A stretch of DNA of 64,000 nucleotides from an uncultured Oscillospiraceae bacterium (GTDB lineage: Bacteria > Bacillota_A > Clostridia > Oscillospirales > Oscillospiraceae). The notes beneath the pieces are model-generated. The model saw nothing but the letters and a program-made list of their open reading frames with translations, ran no database searches and was not told the DNA's origin. The number at the start of each line of letters is the position of its first letter. The first letter of the stretch is position 1. Where the stretch lies: contig CAAEOU010000174.1 in NCBI GenBank assembly GCA_900757695.1, positions 1 to 64,000 on the forward strand, written 5' to 3'. Below, in pieces: positions 8,613 to 17,695 of the stretch. Made by a program: the position numbers and the translations under genes.

Positions 8613-8970
8613 ATTCTTCTGTTTTCGTGGACGAACCCGAAGTCTCCCCCTCCTCGCCTGGTTCCATAGGATGCTCTGGCGCTTTGTCCCCGGAAGCATC
8701 CCGGCCACGGCCTCCTTTTCGATAGTTCAGGTAGTGCCGCACCGCCACAATGAGAAAGAGAATCCAAATTTGGGTTCCAAAAAGCCACATCTCAGGAATC
8801 CCCGGTACCAACGCACGGAGGGCCTGGTCCCAAAAAATCCCCACCAATAAGGTCAGCCACAAAAGGATCAAGGACCCGAAGGAATTTTTCTTCCGAAAGA
8901 AGTAGCTCTGTACCAAAAAGACAACCACCCAGATCACAAGCCAAGGCAGATTGCTTACGATTTGCGGCAT
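8611..8970 (-). CDS. Small integral membrane protein of unknown function
   Basis: A 119-residue protein with three hydrophobic segments (about residues 7-24, 29-48 and 62-78) and a charged, Gly/Glu-rich cytoplasmic-looking tail (RKGGRGRDASGDK...GEEGETSGSS). I recognise no family. An RBS-like GGAGG lies before the ATG at 8970. The gene precedes (in the leftward direction) the GIY-YIG terminator and follows the pyr operon end, and it appears to be transcribed alone. Confidence 0.6.
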   Translation of the reverse strand: MPQIVSNLPWLVIWVVVFLVQSYFFRKKNSFGSLILLWLTLLVGIFWDQALRALVPGIPEMWLFGTQIWILFLIVAVRHYLNYRKGGRGRDASGDKAPEHPMEPGEEGETSGSSTKTEE

Positions 8971-9080
8971 GAAAATACCGCCTCCTTCCCCTCCACAATT
9001 TTTATCATTCTACCATATTCCACGAAGGACCACAAGCCCTCTCTCCCTGTCCAGGCTAAGGCAAATTCTCCTTTAGAAAA

Positions 9081-9109
9081 GAAAAGGCTTGCCTTTGGCA
9101 AGTCTTTTC
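9081..9109 (-). terminator. Terminator of the pyr operon
   Basis: The stem GAAAAGACTTGCC with GGCAAGCCTTTTC (one internal mismatch) and a 3-base loop is followed on the minus strand by TTTTCT. It lies 8 bases past the pyrI stop. Confidence 0.75.
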
Positions 9110-9116
9110 TACTCGT

Positions 9117-9539
9117 TTATCGTTTTCCGCCCTTCGTGTCACAATATAAGCAGCGGTAAACACCATGTTCCCGGTCGGTCAACCGGAAAATATGAGGAAG
9201 CTCTTGCTCAATGGATGTGATACAGCGAGGGTTTTTACAGCGGATGACACCCGTAATCGTCTCTGGGAGGTGGGGATGAATTTTCTCCATCCGCTCTCCG
9301 CCGCGGATAATATTGACGGTAATGTGAGGATCAATATAACCCAACATGTCGTAGTTCAGGTCAATGACCTCATTGATTTTCAAAATATCTTTTTTCCCAT
9401 ACTTGCCGCTGGAGGCGTTTTTGATGACCGCCACCTCACATTCCAGCTTATCCAGGCCCAGATCCCGGTAGAGGTCCATGCCCCGCCCTGCGGGGATATG
9501 GTCAATGACAATGCCATCTACAATGGTCCCTATGATCAT
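9117..9539 (-). CDS. pyrI: Aspartate carbamoyltransferase regulatory subunit
   Basis: 140 residues, last gene of the pyr operon, starting one base after the pyrB stop. The N-terminal allosteric domain begins with GTIVDGIVIDHIPAGRG, and the C-terminal zinc domain carries four cysteines (CKNPRC...YRCLYC). PyrI binds CTP/ATP and tunes PyrB activity in the dodecameric enzyme. A separate regulatory chain is common in Clostridia but absent from Bacillus. Confidence 0.95.
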   Translation of the reverse strand: MIIGTIVDGIVIDHIPAGRGMDLYRDLGLDKLECEVAVIKNASSGKYGKKDILKINEVIDLNYDMLGYIDPHITVNIIRGGERMEKIHPHLPETITGVIRCKNPRCITSIEQELPHIFRLTDREHGVYRCLYCDTKGGKR

Positions 9540-9540
9540 C

Positions 9541-10458
9541 TCACTCCACCTCCAACAATTTCAGAATCAGCGCCATTCGGATGAACTTCCCACAGAGAAC
9601 TTGTCGGAAATAGCAGGCCCGGGGATCATCGTCAATGGCAATGGAAATCTCATTGACACGAGGCAGCGGGTGCAAAATGGCCAAATCCCACTTGGCTGTC
9701 CGAAGCTTGTCTGGGGTGAGGATATAGCTGTCCTTCAAGCGGACATAGTCATCCTCATTGAAAAACCGCTCCCGCTGCACCCGGGTCATGTAGAGGATGT
9801 CCAGTTGGGGCATAGCCTCCTCCAGAGAAGTGGTCTCCTCATAGTCAATGCCGTTTTTCTCCAGCAGGTCGGTACGCACACTCTCAGGCACACGGAGCTC
9901 CTCAGGGGAAATGAGCACAAAACGAACATTCGGATACCGGGACATCGCACCAATCAGGGAATGGACCGTCCGGCCAAATTTCAGGTCACCGCAGCAGCCA
10001 ACCACCAGCGAATCCAGTCTTCCCTTCTCCCGTTTGATGGTCAGCAGATCCGTCAGGGTCTGCGTGGGGTGGTGATGTCCCCCGTCACCGGCATTGATCA
10101 CCGGAACCGTAGCCTTCATGGACGCCACCAGCGGCGCACCCTCCTTGGGATGGCGCATGGCTATGATATCCGCAAAGCAGCTTACCGTCCGCGCGGTATC
10201 CGCCACACTTTCTCCCTTGGTGGCGGAAGAGCTCTGGGCCTCATGGAACCCCAGCACCTGTCCCCCCAATTCATACATGGCTGACTCAAAGCTTAAACGG
10301 GTTCGGGTCGAAGGTTCATAGAAAAGGGTTGCCAGCTTTTTATACCGGCACTTCTCCCGGTAAACCTCGGGGTGCTCGATGATATCCTCCGCTTTGGCAA
10401 TCAGCTCGTCAATCTCTTCCACCGTCAGATCCGTGATGTCAATCAAATCTCGCTTCAT
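9541..10458 (-). CDS. pyrB: Aspartate carbamoyltransferase catalytic subunit
   Basis: 305 residues, normal length. Carbamoyl phosphate is bound by STRTRLSFE (about residues 51-59), and [14 protein letters not shown] near residue 132 and HPLPRVNEI near residue 265 are typical of the family. The enzyme condenses carbamoyl phosphate with aspartate, the committed step of pyrimidine synthesis. It sits between pyrE and pyrI; the encoded pair is the allosteric PyrB-PyrI type. Confidence 0.97.
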   Translation of the reverse strand: MKRDLIDITDLTVEEIDELIAKAEDIIEHPEVYREKCRYKKLATLFYEPSTRTRLSFESAMYELGGQVLGFHEAQSSSATKGESVADTARTVSCFADIIAMRHPKEGAPLVASMKATVPVINAGDGGHHHPTQTLTDLLTIKREKGRLDSLVVGCCGDLKFGRTVHSLIGAMSRYPNVRFVLISPEELRVPESVRTDLLEKNGIDYEETTSLEEAMPQLDILYMTRVQRERFFNEDDYVRLKDSYILTPDKLRTAKWDLAILHPLPRVNEISIAIDDDPRACYFRQVLCGKFIRMALILKLLEVE

Positions 10459-10514
10459 ACACTGCCCCTTCCTTTCTGTTCACGGTAAGACACAAACAAG
10501 GCCGTGTCAGCCGG

Positions 10515-11147
10515 TTACTTCTGAATCCAACGGGTATCAGAGGGATCGTCCCGGAAAGCCAGCAGCCGCGCCTGGTCTTCTGCCCGGATATACCCCTCTT
10601 CCGCCGCCACTTGGGCCACCGTGTCCAGATCGGTCAGGCTTACGTTTTTCACCTGAGCTTCGGCCAGGCGTTCCACGCTCTTTCGCATTCCATAGGTAAA
10701 AATACTGGCAATGCCCAAAACCTCTGCCCCCGCCTGGCGCAGAACCTCCACCACCTCCAGCACACTGCCGCCGGTGGAGATCAGGTCCTCAATCACCACC
10801 ACCTTTTGTCCGGGAACCAGCTTGCCCTCAATTTGGTTTTTCCGTCCATGATCCTTCGCGCCAGAGCGAACATATCCCATGGGGAGCGCCAGCAGGTGGG
10901 CGGTAATGGCAGCGTGGGCAATCCCCGCAGTGCTGGTCCCCATGAGGACTTCCGCCTCGGGATAATGGGTTTTAACCAATTCCGCCAGGCCGTTCTCCAC
11001 ATCCAAACGGACCTGATGATCCGAGAGGGTCAGGCGGTTGTCACAATAAATGGGACTTTTGATCCCGCTGGCCCAAGTAAAGGGTTCATCCGGACGGAGA
11101 AACACCGCCTGAATCTTCAGCAAATCTTTCGCAATCTTTGTCTTCAT
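10515..11147 (-). CDS. pyrE: Orotate phosphoribosyltransferase
   Basis: 210 residues. The PRPP-binding loop VVVIEDLISTGGSVLE sits at about residues 115-130, and the catalytic Lys/Arg loop (RSGAKDHGRKNQIEG) precedes it. The enzyme converts orotate and PRPP to OMP. It is encoded 13 bases downstream of pyrF, in the order in which their substrate and product would be passed. Confidence 0.95.
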   Translation of the reverse strand: MKTKIAKDLLKIQAVFLRPDEPFTWASGIKSPIYCDNRLTLSDHQVRLDVENGLAELVKTHYPEAEVLMGTSTAGIAHAAITAHLLALPMGYVRSGAKDHGRKNQIEGKLVPGQKVVVIEDLISTGGSVLEVVEVLRQAGAEVLGIASIFTYGMRKSVERLAEAQVKNVSLTDLDTVAQVAAEEGYIRAEDQARLLAFRDDPSDTRWIQK

Positions 11148-11160
11148 GGCAATCGCCTCC

Positions 11161-11859
11161 TCAATCTGTAAATTCTCTCACGCAACGCTCATAGGCGGCC
11201 ACCGGGTCTGCCGCAGCGGTAATGGGACGGCCCACCACAATATAATCGGAACCAAGGTCCTTTGCCTGGGCCGGTGTTGTCACACGGACCTGGTCCCCCT
11301 TGTCTCCCTCCGCAAACCGAATACCAGGGGTTACGGTCACAAAGTTTCTGCCGCAGGCCTCATGGACCTTTCCCGCCTCCATGGGAGAGCAGACCACACC
11401 ATCCAATCCGGCTTGGGCCGCGTTGGCAGCATAAGCCATGACGGTCTCCTCCATCGTTCTGGGGATCAGCAGTTCCTCCTGCATTCTCGTTTGGCTGGTG
11501 GACGTCAGCTGGGTCACCGCAATCACCAAGGGACGAGAGCCGTCCGGTCGGGTTACCCCTTCCAGCGCACCCTCCATCATCGCCCGGGTGCCCGCCGCGT
11601 GAAGGTTTATCATATCCACGTCCAGTCGGGACAGAACCGCCATGGCCTTTTTTACTGTGTTGGGAATATCATGGAGTTTCAGGTCCAAAAAGATTTGATG
11701 CCCCCTTGCCTTAATCTCCCGCACAATGGACGGGCCTTCGGCATAGAACAACTCCATGCCGATTTTGACATAGGGCTTTCTCCCAGAAAACTGGTCCAAA
11801 AATGCCAAGGTTTCTGCTTTGCTGCTGAAATCGCAGGCTACGATCACATCTTTTCCCAT
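11161..11859 (-). CDS. pyrF: Orotidine 5'-phosphate decarboxylase
   Basis: 232 residues, short (group I) form. The catalytic D-x-K-x-x-D motif is visible in IFLDLKLHDIPNTV at about residues 55-68, and the phosphate site near the C-terminus reads YIVVGRPITAAADP. The enzyme makes UMP from OMP. Its start overlaps the end of pyrD by 16 bases, indicating coupled translation. Confidence 0.96.
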   Translation of the reverse strand: MGKDVIVACDFSSKAETLAFLDQFSGRKPYVKIGMELFYAEGPSIVREIKARGHQIFLDLKLHDIPNTVKKAMAVLSRLDVDMINLHAAGTRAMMEGALEGVTRPDGSRPLVIAVTQLTSTSQTRMQEELLIPRTMEETVMAYAANAAQAGLDGVVCSPMEAGKVHEACGRNFVTVTPGIRFAEGDKGDQVRVTTPAQAKDLGSDYIVVGRPITAAADPVAAYERCVREFTD

Positions 11860-12770
11860 CTGTGGGCACCTCCAATGATTTCGTTGATCTCTTGAATGCC
11901 CAGGCGCTCCATGAGCCCGGGCAGGCTGTCGATGATCTCTTGACAGGCAAACGGATTGACTAAGTTAGCCGCCCCCACCTGCACAGCGGTCGCTCCGGCC
12001 AGCATCATTTCCAGGACATCTTCCGCGCTTTGGATGCCGCCCATCCCAATGATGGGCAGATGGACCGCCTCGTAGACCTGCCAAACCATCCGCAACGCCA
12101 CGGGAAAAACCGCTGGTCCGGAAAGACCGCCTGTGGTGTTGGCCAAAACAGGCGCCCGTTTTTTCAGGTCGATCCGCATGCCCATGAGAGTGTTGATGAG
12201 ACTCAATCCGTCGGCCCCGCCCTTCTCACAGGCCTGGGCAATGGATACAATATCTGTCACATTGGGAGAGAGTTTCATATATACTGGTTTTCGGCACACT
12301 TCCTTCACCGCCCGGGTTACATCATAAACCATGTGCGGGTCCGTTCCGAAGCTCATGCCCCCGTGGTGCACGTTGGGACAACTCACATTGACCTCAATGA
12401 GGTCCGTGTAGGGTGAGGCATCCGCCTTGGCGCAGCATGTCACGTACTCATCCAAAGAAAACCCACTGATGTTGGCCAAAATCGGCTTTTGATAGACCTC
12501 CCGCAGCTTGGGGAGCTCCTCAGCCACCACCCGGTCAATCCCAGGATTCTGCAGTCCCACCGCATTGAGCATTCCCCCTGCCGTCTCCGCGATCCGGGGG
12601 GCCGGGTTGCCGAATCGAGGCTCCCGGGTGGTTCCCTTGATGCTGATGGCACCCAGACAGTTGATGTCATACCACTGAGCAAATTCATATCCGAATCCAA
12701 ACGTACCACTGGCAGGAATCACGGGATTGTCCAGTAAAACGCCGCTCAATGTCACTGCGGTCTTCACCAT
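11844..12770 (-). CDS. pyrD: Dihydroorotate dehydrogenase B, catalytic subunit
   Basis: ATG 12770 is chosen because GAGGGAGG precedes it and the longer frame runs inside pyrK. The 308-residue FMN enzyme has its catalytic Cys in EVNVSCPNVHHGGMSFG (about residue 132), as in class 1B enzymes, which pass electrons to PyrK and NAD+ rather than to fumarate or quinone. Its first bases overlap the pyrK stop. Confidence 0.95.
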   Translation of the reverse strand: MVKTAVTLSGVLLDNPVIPASGTFGFGYEFAQWYDINCLGAISIKGTTREPRFGNPAPRIAETAGGMLNAVGLQNPGIDRVVAEELPKLREVYQKPILANISGFSLDEYVTCCAKADASPYTDLIEVNVSCPNVHHGGMSFGTDPHMVYDVTRAVKEVCRKPVYMKLSPNVTDIVSIAQACEKGGADGLSLINTLMGMRIDLKKRAPVLANTTGGLSGPAVFPVALRMVWQVYEAVHLPIIGMGGIQSAEDVLEMMLAGATAVQVGAANLVNPFACQEIIDSLPGLMERLGIQEINEIIGGAHRWEKM

Positions 12771-13495
12771 AGAATTTCCTCCCTCTCCAGCACGGGGCCC
12801 TCCCGGCAAATTCGCTTGCTGCCATATTTGGTCTGACAGGTACATCCCATACAGGCTCCAAACCCACAGCCCATCCGTTCCTCAAAGCTGAATTGTCCCG
12901 AGGTCACAGCCTTTTCGTCGATGGCCCGAAGCATGGGCGCAGGCCCACAGGTATACAGATAGGTATATCCTGTCTGGGGCATGGCATCTGTGACAAAGCC
13001 TTTGATCCCCAGGGAACCATCCACCGTGGTCAAAGAGACTGCAATCCCCAATGCCCGGAACTCCGCAGTCAAAAATTGTTCCTCTTTCCGGTTGAACCCC
13101 AAAATAGCCCGAGGCGATTTGCCCTGTGCAATGAGCTTTTTGGCCAAGGCATACAGCGGCGGAATCCCAACCCCGCCTCCAATCAGCAGGGGCTTGTCCC
13201 CGGATTTCTCCAAGTCATAGCCATTACCCAAGCCAGTCAGGAGGTCTAACTCCGTCCCCGGCACCATTTGACTCATCTGTGCCGTCCCCTGCCCCACTAC
13301 CTTATAAATCAAAGTCAACTGCGCCTCATTCCAGTCACAGACGGAAATGGGGCGGCGGAGAAACTTCCCTGTCAGCGCGATGTTCACAAACTGTCCCGGC
13401 GCGGTGATGGCCTCTGTGTCTCCCGCTAAAACCATTCGGAACGTGGCCGGCGCCAGTTCCTTATTCTGAAGAACCGTAAACTTTCCTCGCTTCAT
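12764..13495 (-). CDS. pyrK: Dihydroorotate dehydrogenase B, electron transfer subunit
   Basis: 243 residues from ATG 13495, overlapping the pyrC stop as ATGA. It has an N-terminal FAD-binding barrel (RRPISVCDW), an NAD-binding domain (LLIGGGVGIPPLYALAKKL) and a C-terminal 2Fe-2S cluster motif, CGFGACMGCTCQ, with a later Cys in KRICREGP. It couples PyrD to NAD+. Confidence 0.95.
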   Translation of the reverse strand: MKRGKFTVLQNKELAPATFRMVLAGDTEAITAPGQFVNIALTGKFLRRPISVCDWNEAQLTLIYKVVGQGTAQMSQMVPGTELDLLTGLGNGYDLEKSGDKPLLIGGGVGIPPLYALAKKLIAQGKSPRAILGFNRKEEQFLTAEFRALGIAVSLTTVDGSLGIKGFVTDAMPQTGYTYLYTCGPAPMLRAIDEKAVTSGQFSFEERMGCGFGACMGCTCQTKYGSKRICREGPVLEREEILW

Positions 13496-14772
13496 CGGGA
13501 CGCTCCCCCCTCCGCCTGCCAGGCGATCTTTCCGCCGCAGATAGTCAATAAGCACGTTCCAAATACGCTCCGGCCTGCAAAAGGAGAGCTTTTTCCCATG
13601 GAAAGAAAGTGCTCCGGCTGAATGGTCTCTTCCGCATCTAAATCAAATACCGTAAAATCAGCCGTTGCCCCTTCCTCCAGGGGCGCACCGATGCCAAATC
13701 GCTTGGCCGGATTGGTGTGCATCAGGTCAATCAGCTGTGCAAGGGTGAGAACCCCCGGTCTCACCAACTCCGTATAGAGCACAGGAAAGGCCGTTTCCAG
13801 GCCCACGATGCCGTTGAGGCTTTTTTCCAGTCCCCCCGCTTTTTCTTCGGCGGAATGCGGCGCGTGATCCGTGGCAATCATATCCACTGTCCCATCCAAA
13901 ATTCCGGCAATGAGTGCCTGCCGGTCCTCCTCCCCACGAATGGGAGGATTCATTTTGAATCGCCCGTCCTCCTGAAGCATTCCATCATGGAATACCAGAT
14001 AGTGCGGCGCGGTCTCACAGGTCACATCCAGCCCTTCCCGCTTGGCACTGCGGATCAGCTCCACCGATTCCTTGGTGGACACATGGCAGACGTGGTAGGC
14101 ACAGCCTGTCTCCTGTACCAGCGCCAAATCCCGTTCCACCTGCTTCCACTCGCTGGCGGAGGGATTGCCTCTATGTCCGTGTGCCTTTGCATAGGCACCA
14201 TCGTGGATATAACCGCCTTGAATGAGGCTCTCGTCCTCACAGTGGGCCACAATCAGTTTGCCCAGTGCCTTCGCCCGCCGCATGGCCTGCTTCATTTTTT
14301 CCGGGTCCTGCACCCCTTTTCCATCATCAGAGAAAGCCACCACATGGGGGGCCATCTCCTCCAATGCGGCCAGCGTTTCCCCCTGCTCTCCCACGGTAAT
14401 GGCGCCATAGGGATAGGTATGAATCACGCTGTCCCGGGCAATAGCCTCTAACTGAGGACGCAGATGTGCCAAGCTGTCCGGCACCGGCTTCAAATTGGGC
14501 ATGGGGCACACGGCGGTAAATCCCCCATGGGCCGCAGCCCGCGTCCCTGTGGCAATGGTTTCTTTGTACGAAAAACCCGGCTCACGGAGATGAACATGGA
14601 CATCTACGAAACCGGGAAACAAAGAACCATTCTTTAATTCAATCACACGGGCGTCAGAAAGGGTGGGAGCCTCCTTGGAAAGAGAAACAATACGACCGTC
14701 CTCCACGAGAACAGACAGCTTCTCCGCAGTTCCCTTTCGAAACACCGTCACCTGATTCAGGAGAATCTTCAT
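13492..14772 (-). CDS. pyrC: Dihydroorotase
   Basis: The first gene of the leftward pyr operon, 426 residues from ATG 14772 after GGAGGAAA. Class I dihydroorotase features are present: metal ligands DVHVHLREPGF at about residues 58-68, HVCHVSTKESVELI near 230, and the catalytic Asp in IATDHAPHSAEEK near 300. It closes carbamoyl aspartate to dihydroorotate. The sigma-A promoter lies 48 bases upstream. Confidence 0.96.
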   Translation of the reverse strand: MKILLNQVTVFRKGTAEKLSVLVEDGRIVSLSKEAPTLSDARVIELKNGSLFPGFVDVHVHLREPGFSYKETIATGTRAAAHGGFTAVCPMPNLKPVPDSLAHLRPQLEAIARDSVIHTYPYGAITVGEQGETLAALEEMAPHVVAFSDDGKGVQDPEKMKQAMRRAKALGKLIVAHCEDESLIQGGYIHDGAYAKAHGHRGNPSASEWKQVERDLALVQETGCAYHVCHVSTKESVELIRSAKREGLDVTCETAPHYLVFHDGMLQEDGRFKMNPPIRGEEDRQALIAGILDGTVDMIATDHAPHSAEEKAGGLEKSLNGIVGLETAFPVLYTELVRPGVLTLAQLIDLMHTNPAKRFGIGAPLEEGATADFTVFDLDAEETIQPEHFLSMGKSSPFAGRSVFGTCLLTICGGKIAWQAEGGASR

Positions 14773-14819
14773 GCACTTGTTTCCTCCCGTCTTGAAAAGT
14801 AGCACTTGGCGTTTGTAGT

Positions 14820-14848
14820 ATGTTACCAGATACCAGACGTTCTGTCAA
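14820..14848 (-). promoter_or_regulatory. Promoter of the pyrimidine operon
   Basis: On the minus strand there is a consensus -35 TTGACA (14848-14843), a 17-base spacer and TAACAT (14825-14820). The predicted start is about 40 bases from the pyrC ATG, too short for a PyrR-type antiterminator/terminator pair, and none is seen. Control would then act at initiation or through PyrI-level feedback. Confidence 0.75.
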
Positions 14849-14958
14849 TTCTTAATGAAATAATATTTCTTTCTATCACATTTCCTTTCCCAGCCTGACG
14901 AATTATGGCGAGAGCCAAACTGTCATATTCCCATCTTCTCGCCGAGGAAAAGAATGAT

Positions 14959-14987
14959 TTGACTTTTTCACATAATTATTGCACAAT
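14959..14987 (+). promoter_or_regulatory. Promoter of the LysR regulator gene
   Basis: TTGACT (14959-14964), a 17-base spacer and CACAAT (14982-14987) lie about 45 bases before the regulator ATG. This promoter is back to back with the pyr promoter, about 110 bases apart, an arrangement in which LysR proteins often bind. Confidence 0.5.
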
Positions 14988-15032
14988 CAGAAGGAGAAAA
15001 CACGATACTGCGTCTGAAAAGGAGCCTATGCT

Positions 15033-15908
15033 ATGCTCAACAAAAAAATCGAATACTTTGTTACATTGGCCGAGTGTCTGAGTTTCACGCAAGCTGCCGC
15101 AGTACACTCTGTATCCCAAACCGCCATCAGCCAGTATATTGCCTCTCTGGAAGGAAAACTGCAGGTCCGTCTGTTTAACCGCAATGCCCATTCCGTCTCG
15201 CTGACAGATGCGGGCCAATTTTTTTATGAACGGGTTAATTTTATGCTGCGCTATGACAAAGACACCAAAAAGCGCCTCATCGCCATTGCAGAGCAGTATC
15301 GCGGCCACGTTAAAGTGGGAATCGGCATGTACGAATCCCGACATACGGAGGATTTCTTCTCCCGTTTCTTAATTGCTCATCCAGAAATTAAAGTGGATAT
15401 TTTTCAATACCCCTACGGTGCGCTGACAGAAAAACTAAAATCCGGGGAATTGGACGTGATTTTGGCCAACGTTCTCTGTGAGCACGCTTTTGCCAAGGAG
15501 GACATTCTCTCCCGACCCATGTTTGAGGCTTACAACTACCTGGTCGCTGATCGCGCCATTGCCGCCAAGTATCCCCAGGGAGATGCGGTTTCCATGCTGC
15601 GGGGGGAATGTCTCATTACAAACTGTGAAGATACCGGGCCAAATTCCATGGACATGCTCCGCCAAATGCTTCTCCGGGAATTTGGTGTTGTGCCGGAACG
15701 GTTCGCCCAAACCAACAGTACCAATGCACAAATGCTGATGGTCCGGGCCCGCCACGGTGTCGCCATTGTTCCAGACATCGTCCCCGAAGCCCAGGAGTCC
15801 AATCTGGTCCGCATCAAAATGAACATGGGAGATATGACGCGATATGACATGGTACGTCTGGCGGGCAACAACAATCCCTCCGCGCAGATGCTGATGGAAT
15901 TTGAATGA
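15033..15908 (+). CDS. LysR-family transcriptional regulator
   Basis: 291 residues. The N-terminal winged HTH reads YFVTLAECLSFTQAAAVHSVSQTAISQYI (split here: helix about residues 8-22, recognition helix about 28-40), followed by the usual L-x-x-x-L-x-V-R-L-F-x-R segment. The rest is a periplasmic-binding-protein-like effector domain. Divergent placement from pyrC makes the pyr operon a possible target, but LysR proteins also often act on themselves, and nothing in the sequence names the ligand. Confidence 0.9.
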   Translation: MLNKKIEYFVTLAECLSFTQAAAVHSVSQTAISQYIASLEGKLQVRLFNRNAHSVSLTDAGQFFYERVNFMLRYDKDTKKRLIAIAEQYRGHVKVGIGMYESRHTEDFFSRFLIAHPEIKVDIFQYPYGALTEKLKSGELDVILANVLCEHAFAKEDILSRPMFEAYNYLVADRAIAAKYPQGDAVSMLRGECLITNCEDTGPNSMDMLRQMLLREFGVVPERFAQTNSTNAQMLMVRARHGVAIVPDIVPEAQESNLVRIKMNMGDMTRYDMVRLAGNNNPSAQMLMEFE

Positions 15909-15918
15909 TCTCCCCCCA

Positions 15919-15957
15919 AACAGGCGTGTTTCTCTGAATACAGAGAGCGCGCCTGTT
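15919..15957. terminator. Terminator between lysR and sleL-like genes
   Basis: The outer stem AACAGGCG/CGCCTGTT (15919-15926 with 15950-15957) and inner stem TCTCTG/CAGAGA form a two-part hairpin between convergent genes, followed by TCTCTATTT on the plus strand. Confidence 0.7.
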
Positions 15958-15963
15958 CTCTAT

Positions 15964-17247
15964 TTACGGACCTTCACGCCGATTGAGAATCCGGATTTTC
16001 TGGCTCAGCAGCGCCCAGTTTTGGGAAAAAGGCCGCAGCAAATTCCAATAAGCCACACCGCCAATCCCATATTGCAGCGCCAGTTGGAGCTTTGCCTGAA
16101 TGCTCCGGGCATCCTCGAACCAGACCTGATGGGCAATTCCCTCCCGTGTATATCGGAAATAGGGGGCCTGAGATACCGTATCAAATTGAATTTCTGCCCC
16201 CACCTGTCCTGCCAGCCGAACCGCCTCCTGATTCCCTATGGTGGCAGCCCGGCGGCTGGGCTCATAGGGAAGGGTCCAATCATAGCCATAGTTCGGGATT
16301 CCCAGCTGAATCTTTCCCGGAGCAATCTCTGTCACACCATACTGTAATACCTCTTCCACTTGGGGCAGAGGGGCCACCGCCATCGGTGGGCCATAGGCAT
16401 ATCCCCACTCATACGTCATCAGCAGCACAGAGTCCGCAATGGCACCGATGACACTGTAATCATGGGCGGCATACAGCGGTCCAGACTGCTGGGCGTGGGT
16501 TTTGGGCGCCAGATCGACGTGAAGGAAAAAGCCATCCTGATGAAGCCTCTCCCGGGCCCTACCCAAAAAGTGAAAGAACGCCTCTTTGTCTCTCTCCTCC
16601 ACATATTCAAAATCCACATCCAGCCCGAGGTATCCCTTCTCCAGCATCACTTGGAGCAATTGGTCCAGCACAACCTCCTGCAGCCTCTGATCTTGAAACA
16701 GATGGGATGCCCGCTGGGAGGAAAAGGTCCCGCTCTCATCTATGGAAGTCAAAACCAGAACTGCCCCTGCCCCAAACAGGGAGGCCTCCGCAAGCAGGCG
16801 GCTGTCCGCCAAGGGAACCAGTGCTCCATCCTCCCGAAATCCATAGGAAAAGAGAGACAGGTCCGTCAGATATGGCATAGCCTGCCGGAGAACCCGTTGT
16901 TCTATATGGGGATAGGCATAGCCATTGACCATCAGAGAACCCTCCGGTTCTTCCTTCGGGCGAAGGGTAAGATGCTCCCCCACCGTAAGAGGCGCCCCTT
17001 GGGCAAGGGACGGATTTCTCTGGATCAGCTCCCGTGCCGAGATTCCCGCCTGCCGGGCAATGCCATAGATCGTGTCTCCTGACCTAACCTGGTAGGTCTC
17101 CTTCGGAATGAAAACAACCAATGCCTGCCCTGGCACCAGGGGCTGTTCCGGCAAAAGGCCGTTGTCGCTGCGCAGGCGTTCCAAAGAGACCCCATACCGC
17201 TTCGCGATACTGGTCAAAGAATCTCCGCTCTGCACCACATAAATCAT
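15964..17247 (-). CDS. sleL: LysM/GH18 spore cortex-lytic glycosidase (SleL/YaaH family)
   Basis: 427 residues. Two LysM repeats (YVVQSGDSLTSIAKRYGVSLERL at 3-25, and YQVRSGDTIYGIARQAGISAREL at about 52-74) target peptidoglycan. A glycosyl hydrolase 18 barrel follows, with the catalytic motif LDVDFEYVEERD at about residues 203-214 (the D-x-x-D-x-E pattern). SleL-type enzymes act on spore cortex muramic-lactam glycan during germination as N-acetylglucosaminidases. No signal peptide is present, as usual for SleL, which is loaded from the mother cell. Confidence 0.88.
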   Translation of the reverse strand: MIYVVQSGDSLTSIAKRYGVSLERLRSDNGLLPEQPLVPGQALVVFIPKETYQVRSGDTIYGIARQAGISARELIQRNPSLAQGAPLTVGEHLTLRPKEEPEGSLMVNGYAYPHIEQRVLRQAMPYLTDLSLFSYGFREDGALVPLADSRLLAEASLFGAGAVLVLTSIDESGTFSSQRASHLFQDQRLQEVVLDQLLQVMLEKGYLGLDVDFEYVEERDKEAFFHFLGRARERLHQDGFFLHVDLAPKTHAQQSGPLYAAHDYSVIGAIADSVLLMTYEWGYAYGPPMAVAPLPQVEEVLQYGVTEIAPGKIQLGIPNYGYDWTLPYEPSRRAATIGNQEAVRLAGQVGAEIQFDTVSQAPYFRYTREGIAHQVWFEDARSIQAKLQLALQYGIGGVAYWNLLRPFSQNWALLSQKIRILNRREGP

Positions 17248-17276
17248 AGAATCCCTCCCTGCCGGCTTTCCTGCAC

Positions 17277-17285
17277 TACCCTATG
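17277..17285 (-). promoter_or_regulatory. Possible sigma-K-like -10 element before sleL
   Basis: CATAGGGTA on the minus strand fits the sigma-K -10 pattern CATANNNTA exactly and lies about 30 bases before the start codon. The nearest AC for a -35 is only 13 bases away instead of 16-17, so the call is weak. Mother-cell expression would suit the gene. Confidence 0.3.
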
Positions 17286-17308
17286 CCCACAGAGATGCGT
17301 TCATGCAA

Positions 17309-17338
17309 AAACACGGGTTCCGGCGGGAACCCGTGTTT
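17309..17338 (-). terminator. Perfect hairpin between divergent genes, minus-strand terminator
   Basis: A 13-base-pair perfect stem (AAACACGGGTTCC) with loop GGCG is followed on the minus strand by TTTTTGC. It lies between the divergent sleL and the small plus-strand gene, so it would stop leftward read-through from the acyl-CoA ligase operon before sleL. Confidence 0.65.
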
Positions 17339-17394
17339 CCAGGAAAGGCAGATGTCAGCTCTGCCGCATACAATATTTCTGAGGTGATGAAACT

Positions 17395-17646
17395 ATGGAT
17401 GCCAGCGGAAGAAACGCCATCGTCACCCTTCTTGCCAATCTCCTGTCGGAACGTCTCGACGAAGAACAACTGGCGGCGGCAGCTTCCGTCATCACCCAGC
17501 TCGGAACCACCCTGGGGTTCTTGGCCGCCCAGCGTGCACTGGACGCCACGCGAAACTTAAATGCCGCCCAACGGCAGGCACTGTCTTCCGATCTTGCAGA
17601 GGATGGAACACAATCTCCCCAGCACAATATAGAAACGAAGCCATAA
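17395..17646 (+). CDS. Small helical protein of unknown function (possibly DUF6774-like)
   Basis: 83 residues, starting 6 bases after GAGGTGAT. The centre (LSERLDEEQLAAAASVITQLGTTLGFLAAQRAL, in two amphipathic helices) recalls the short helical DUF6774 pattern (L-T-Q-L-G-x-T-L) that I remember from Clostridia, but I am not certain. No signal peptide or membrane segment is visible. It stands alone between the sleL hairpin and the end of the convergent ligase gene. Confidence 0.6.
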   Translation: MDASGRNAIVTLLANLLSERLDEEQLAAAASVITQLGTTLGFLAAQRALDATRNLNAAQRQALSSDLAEDGTQSPQHNIETKP

Positions 17647-17695
17647 GACCATACGCCACACTTTTTCATGCGTGCGGGACCAACGCAGCTTTTTC

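Noticed and set aside
14773..14812. PyrR attenuator or other riboswitch before pyrC
   Set aside because: The predicted leader is only about 40 bases, with no hairpin plus T run.
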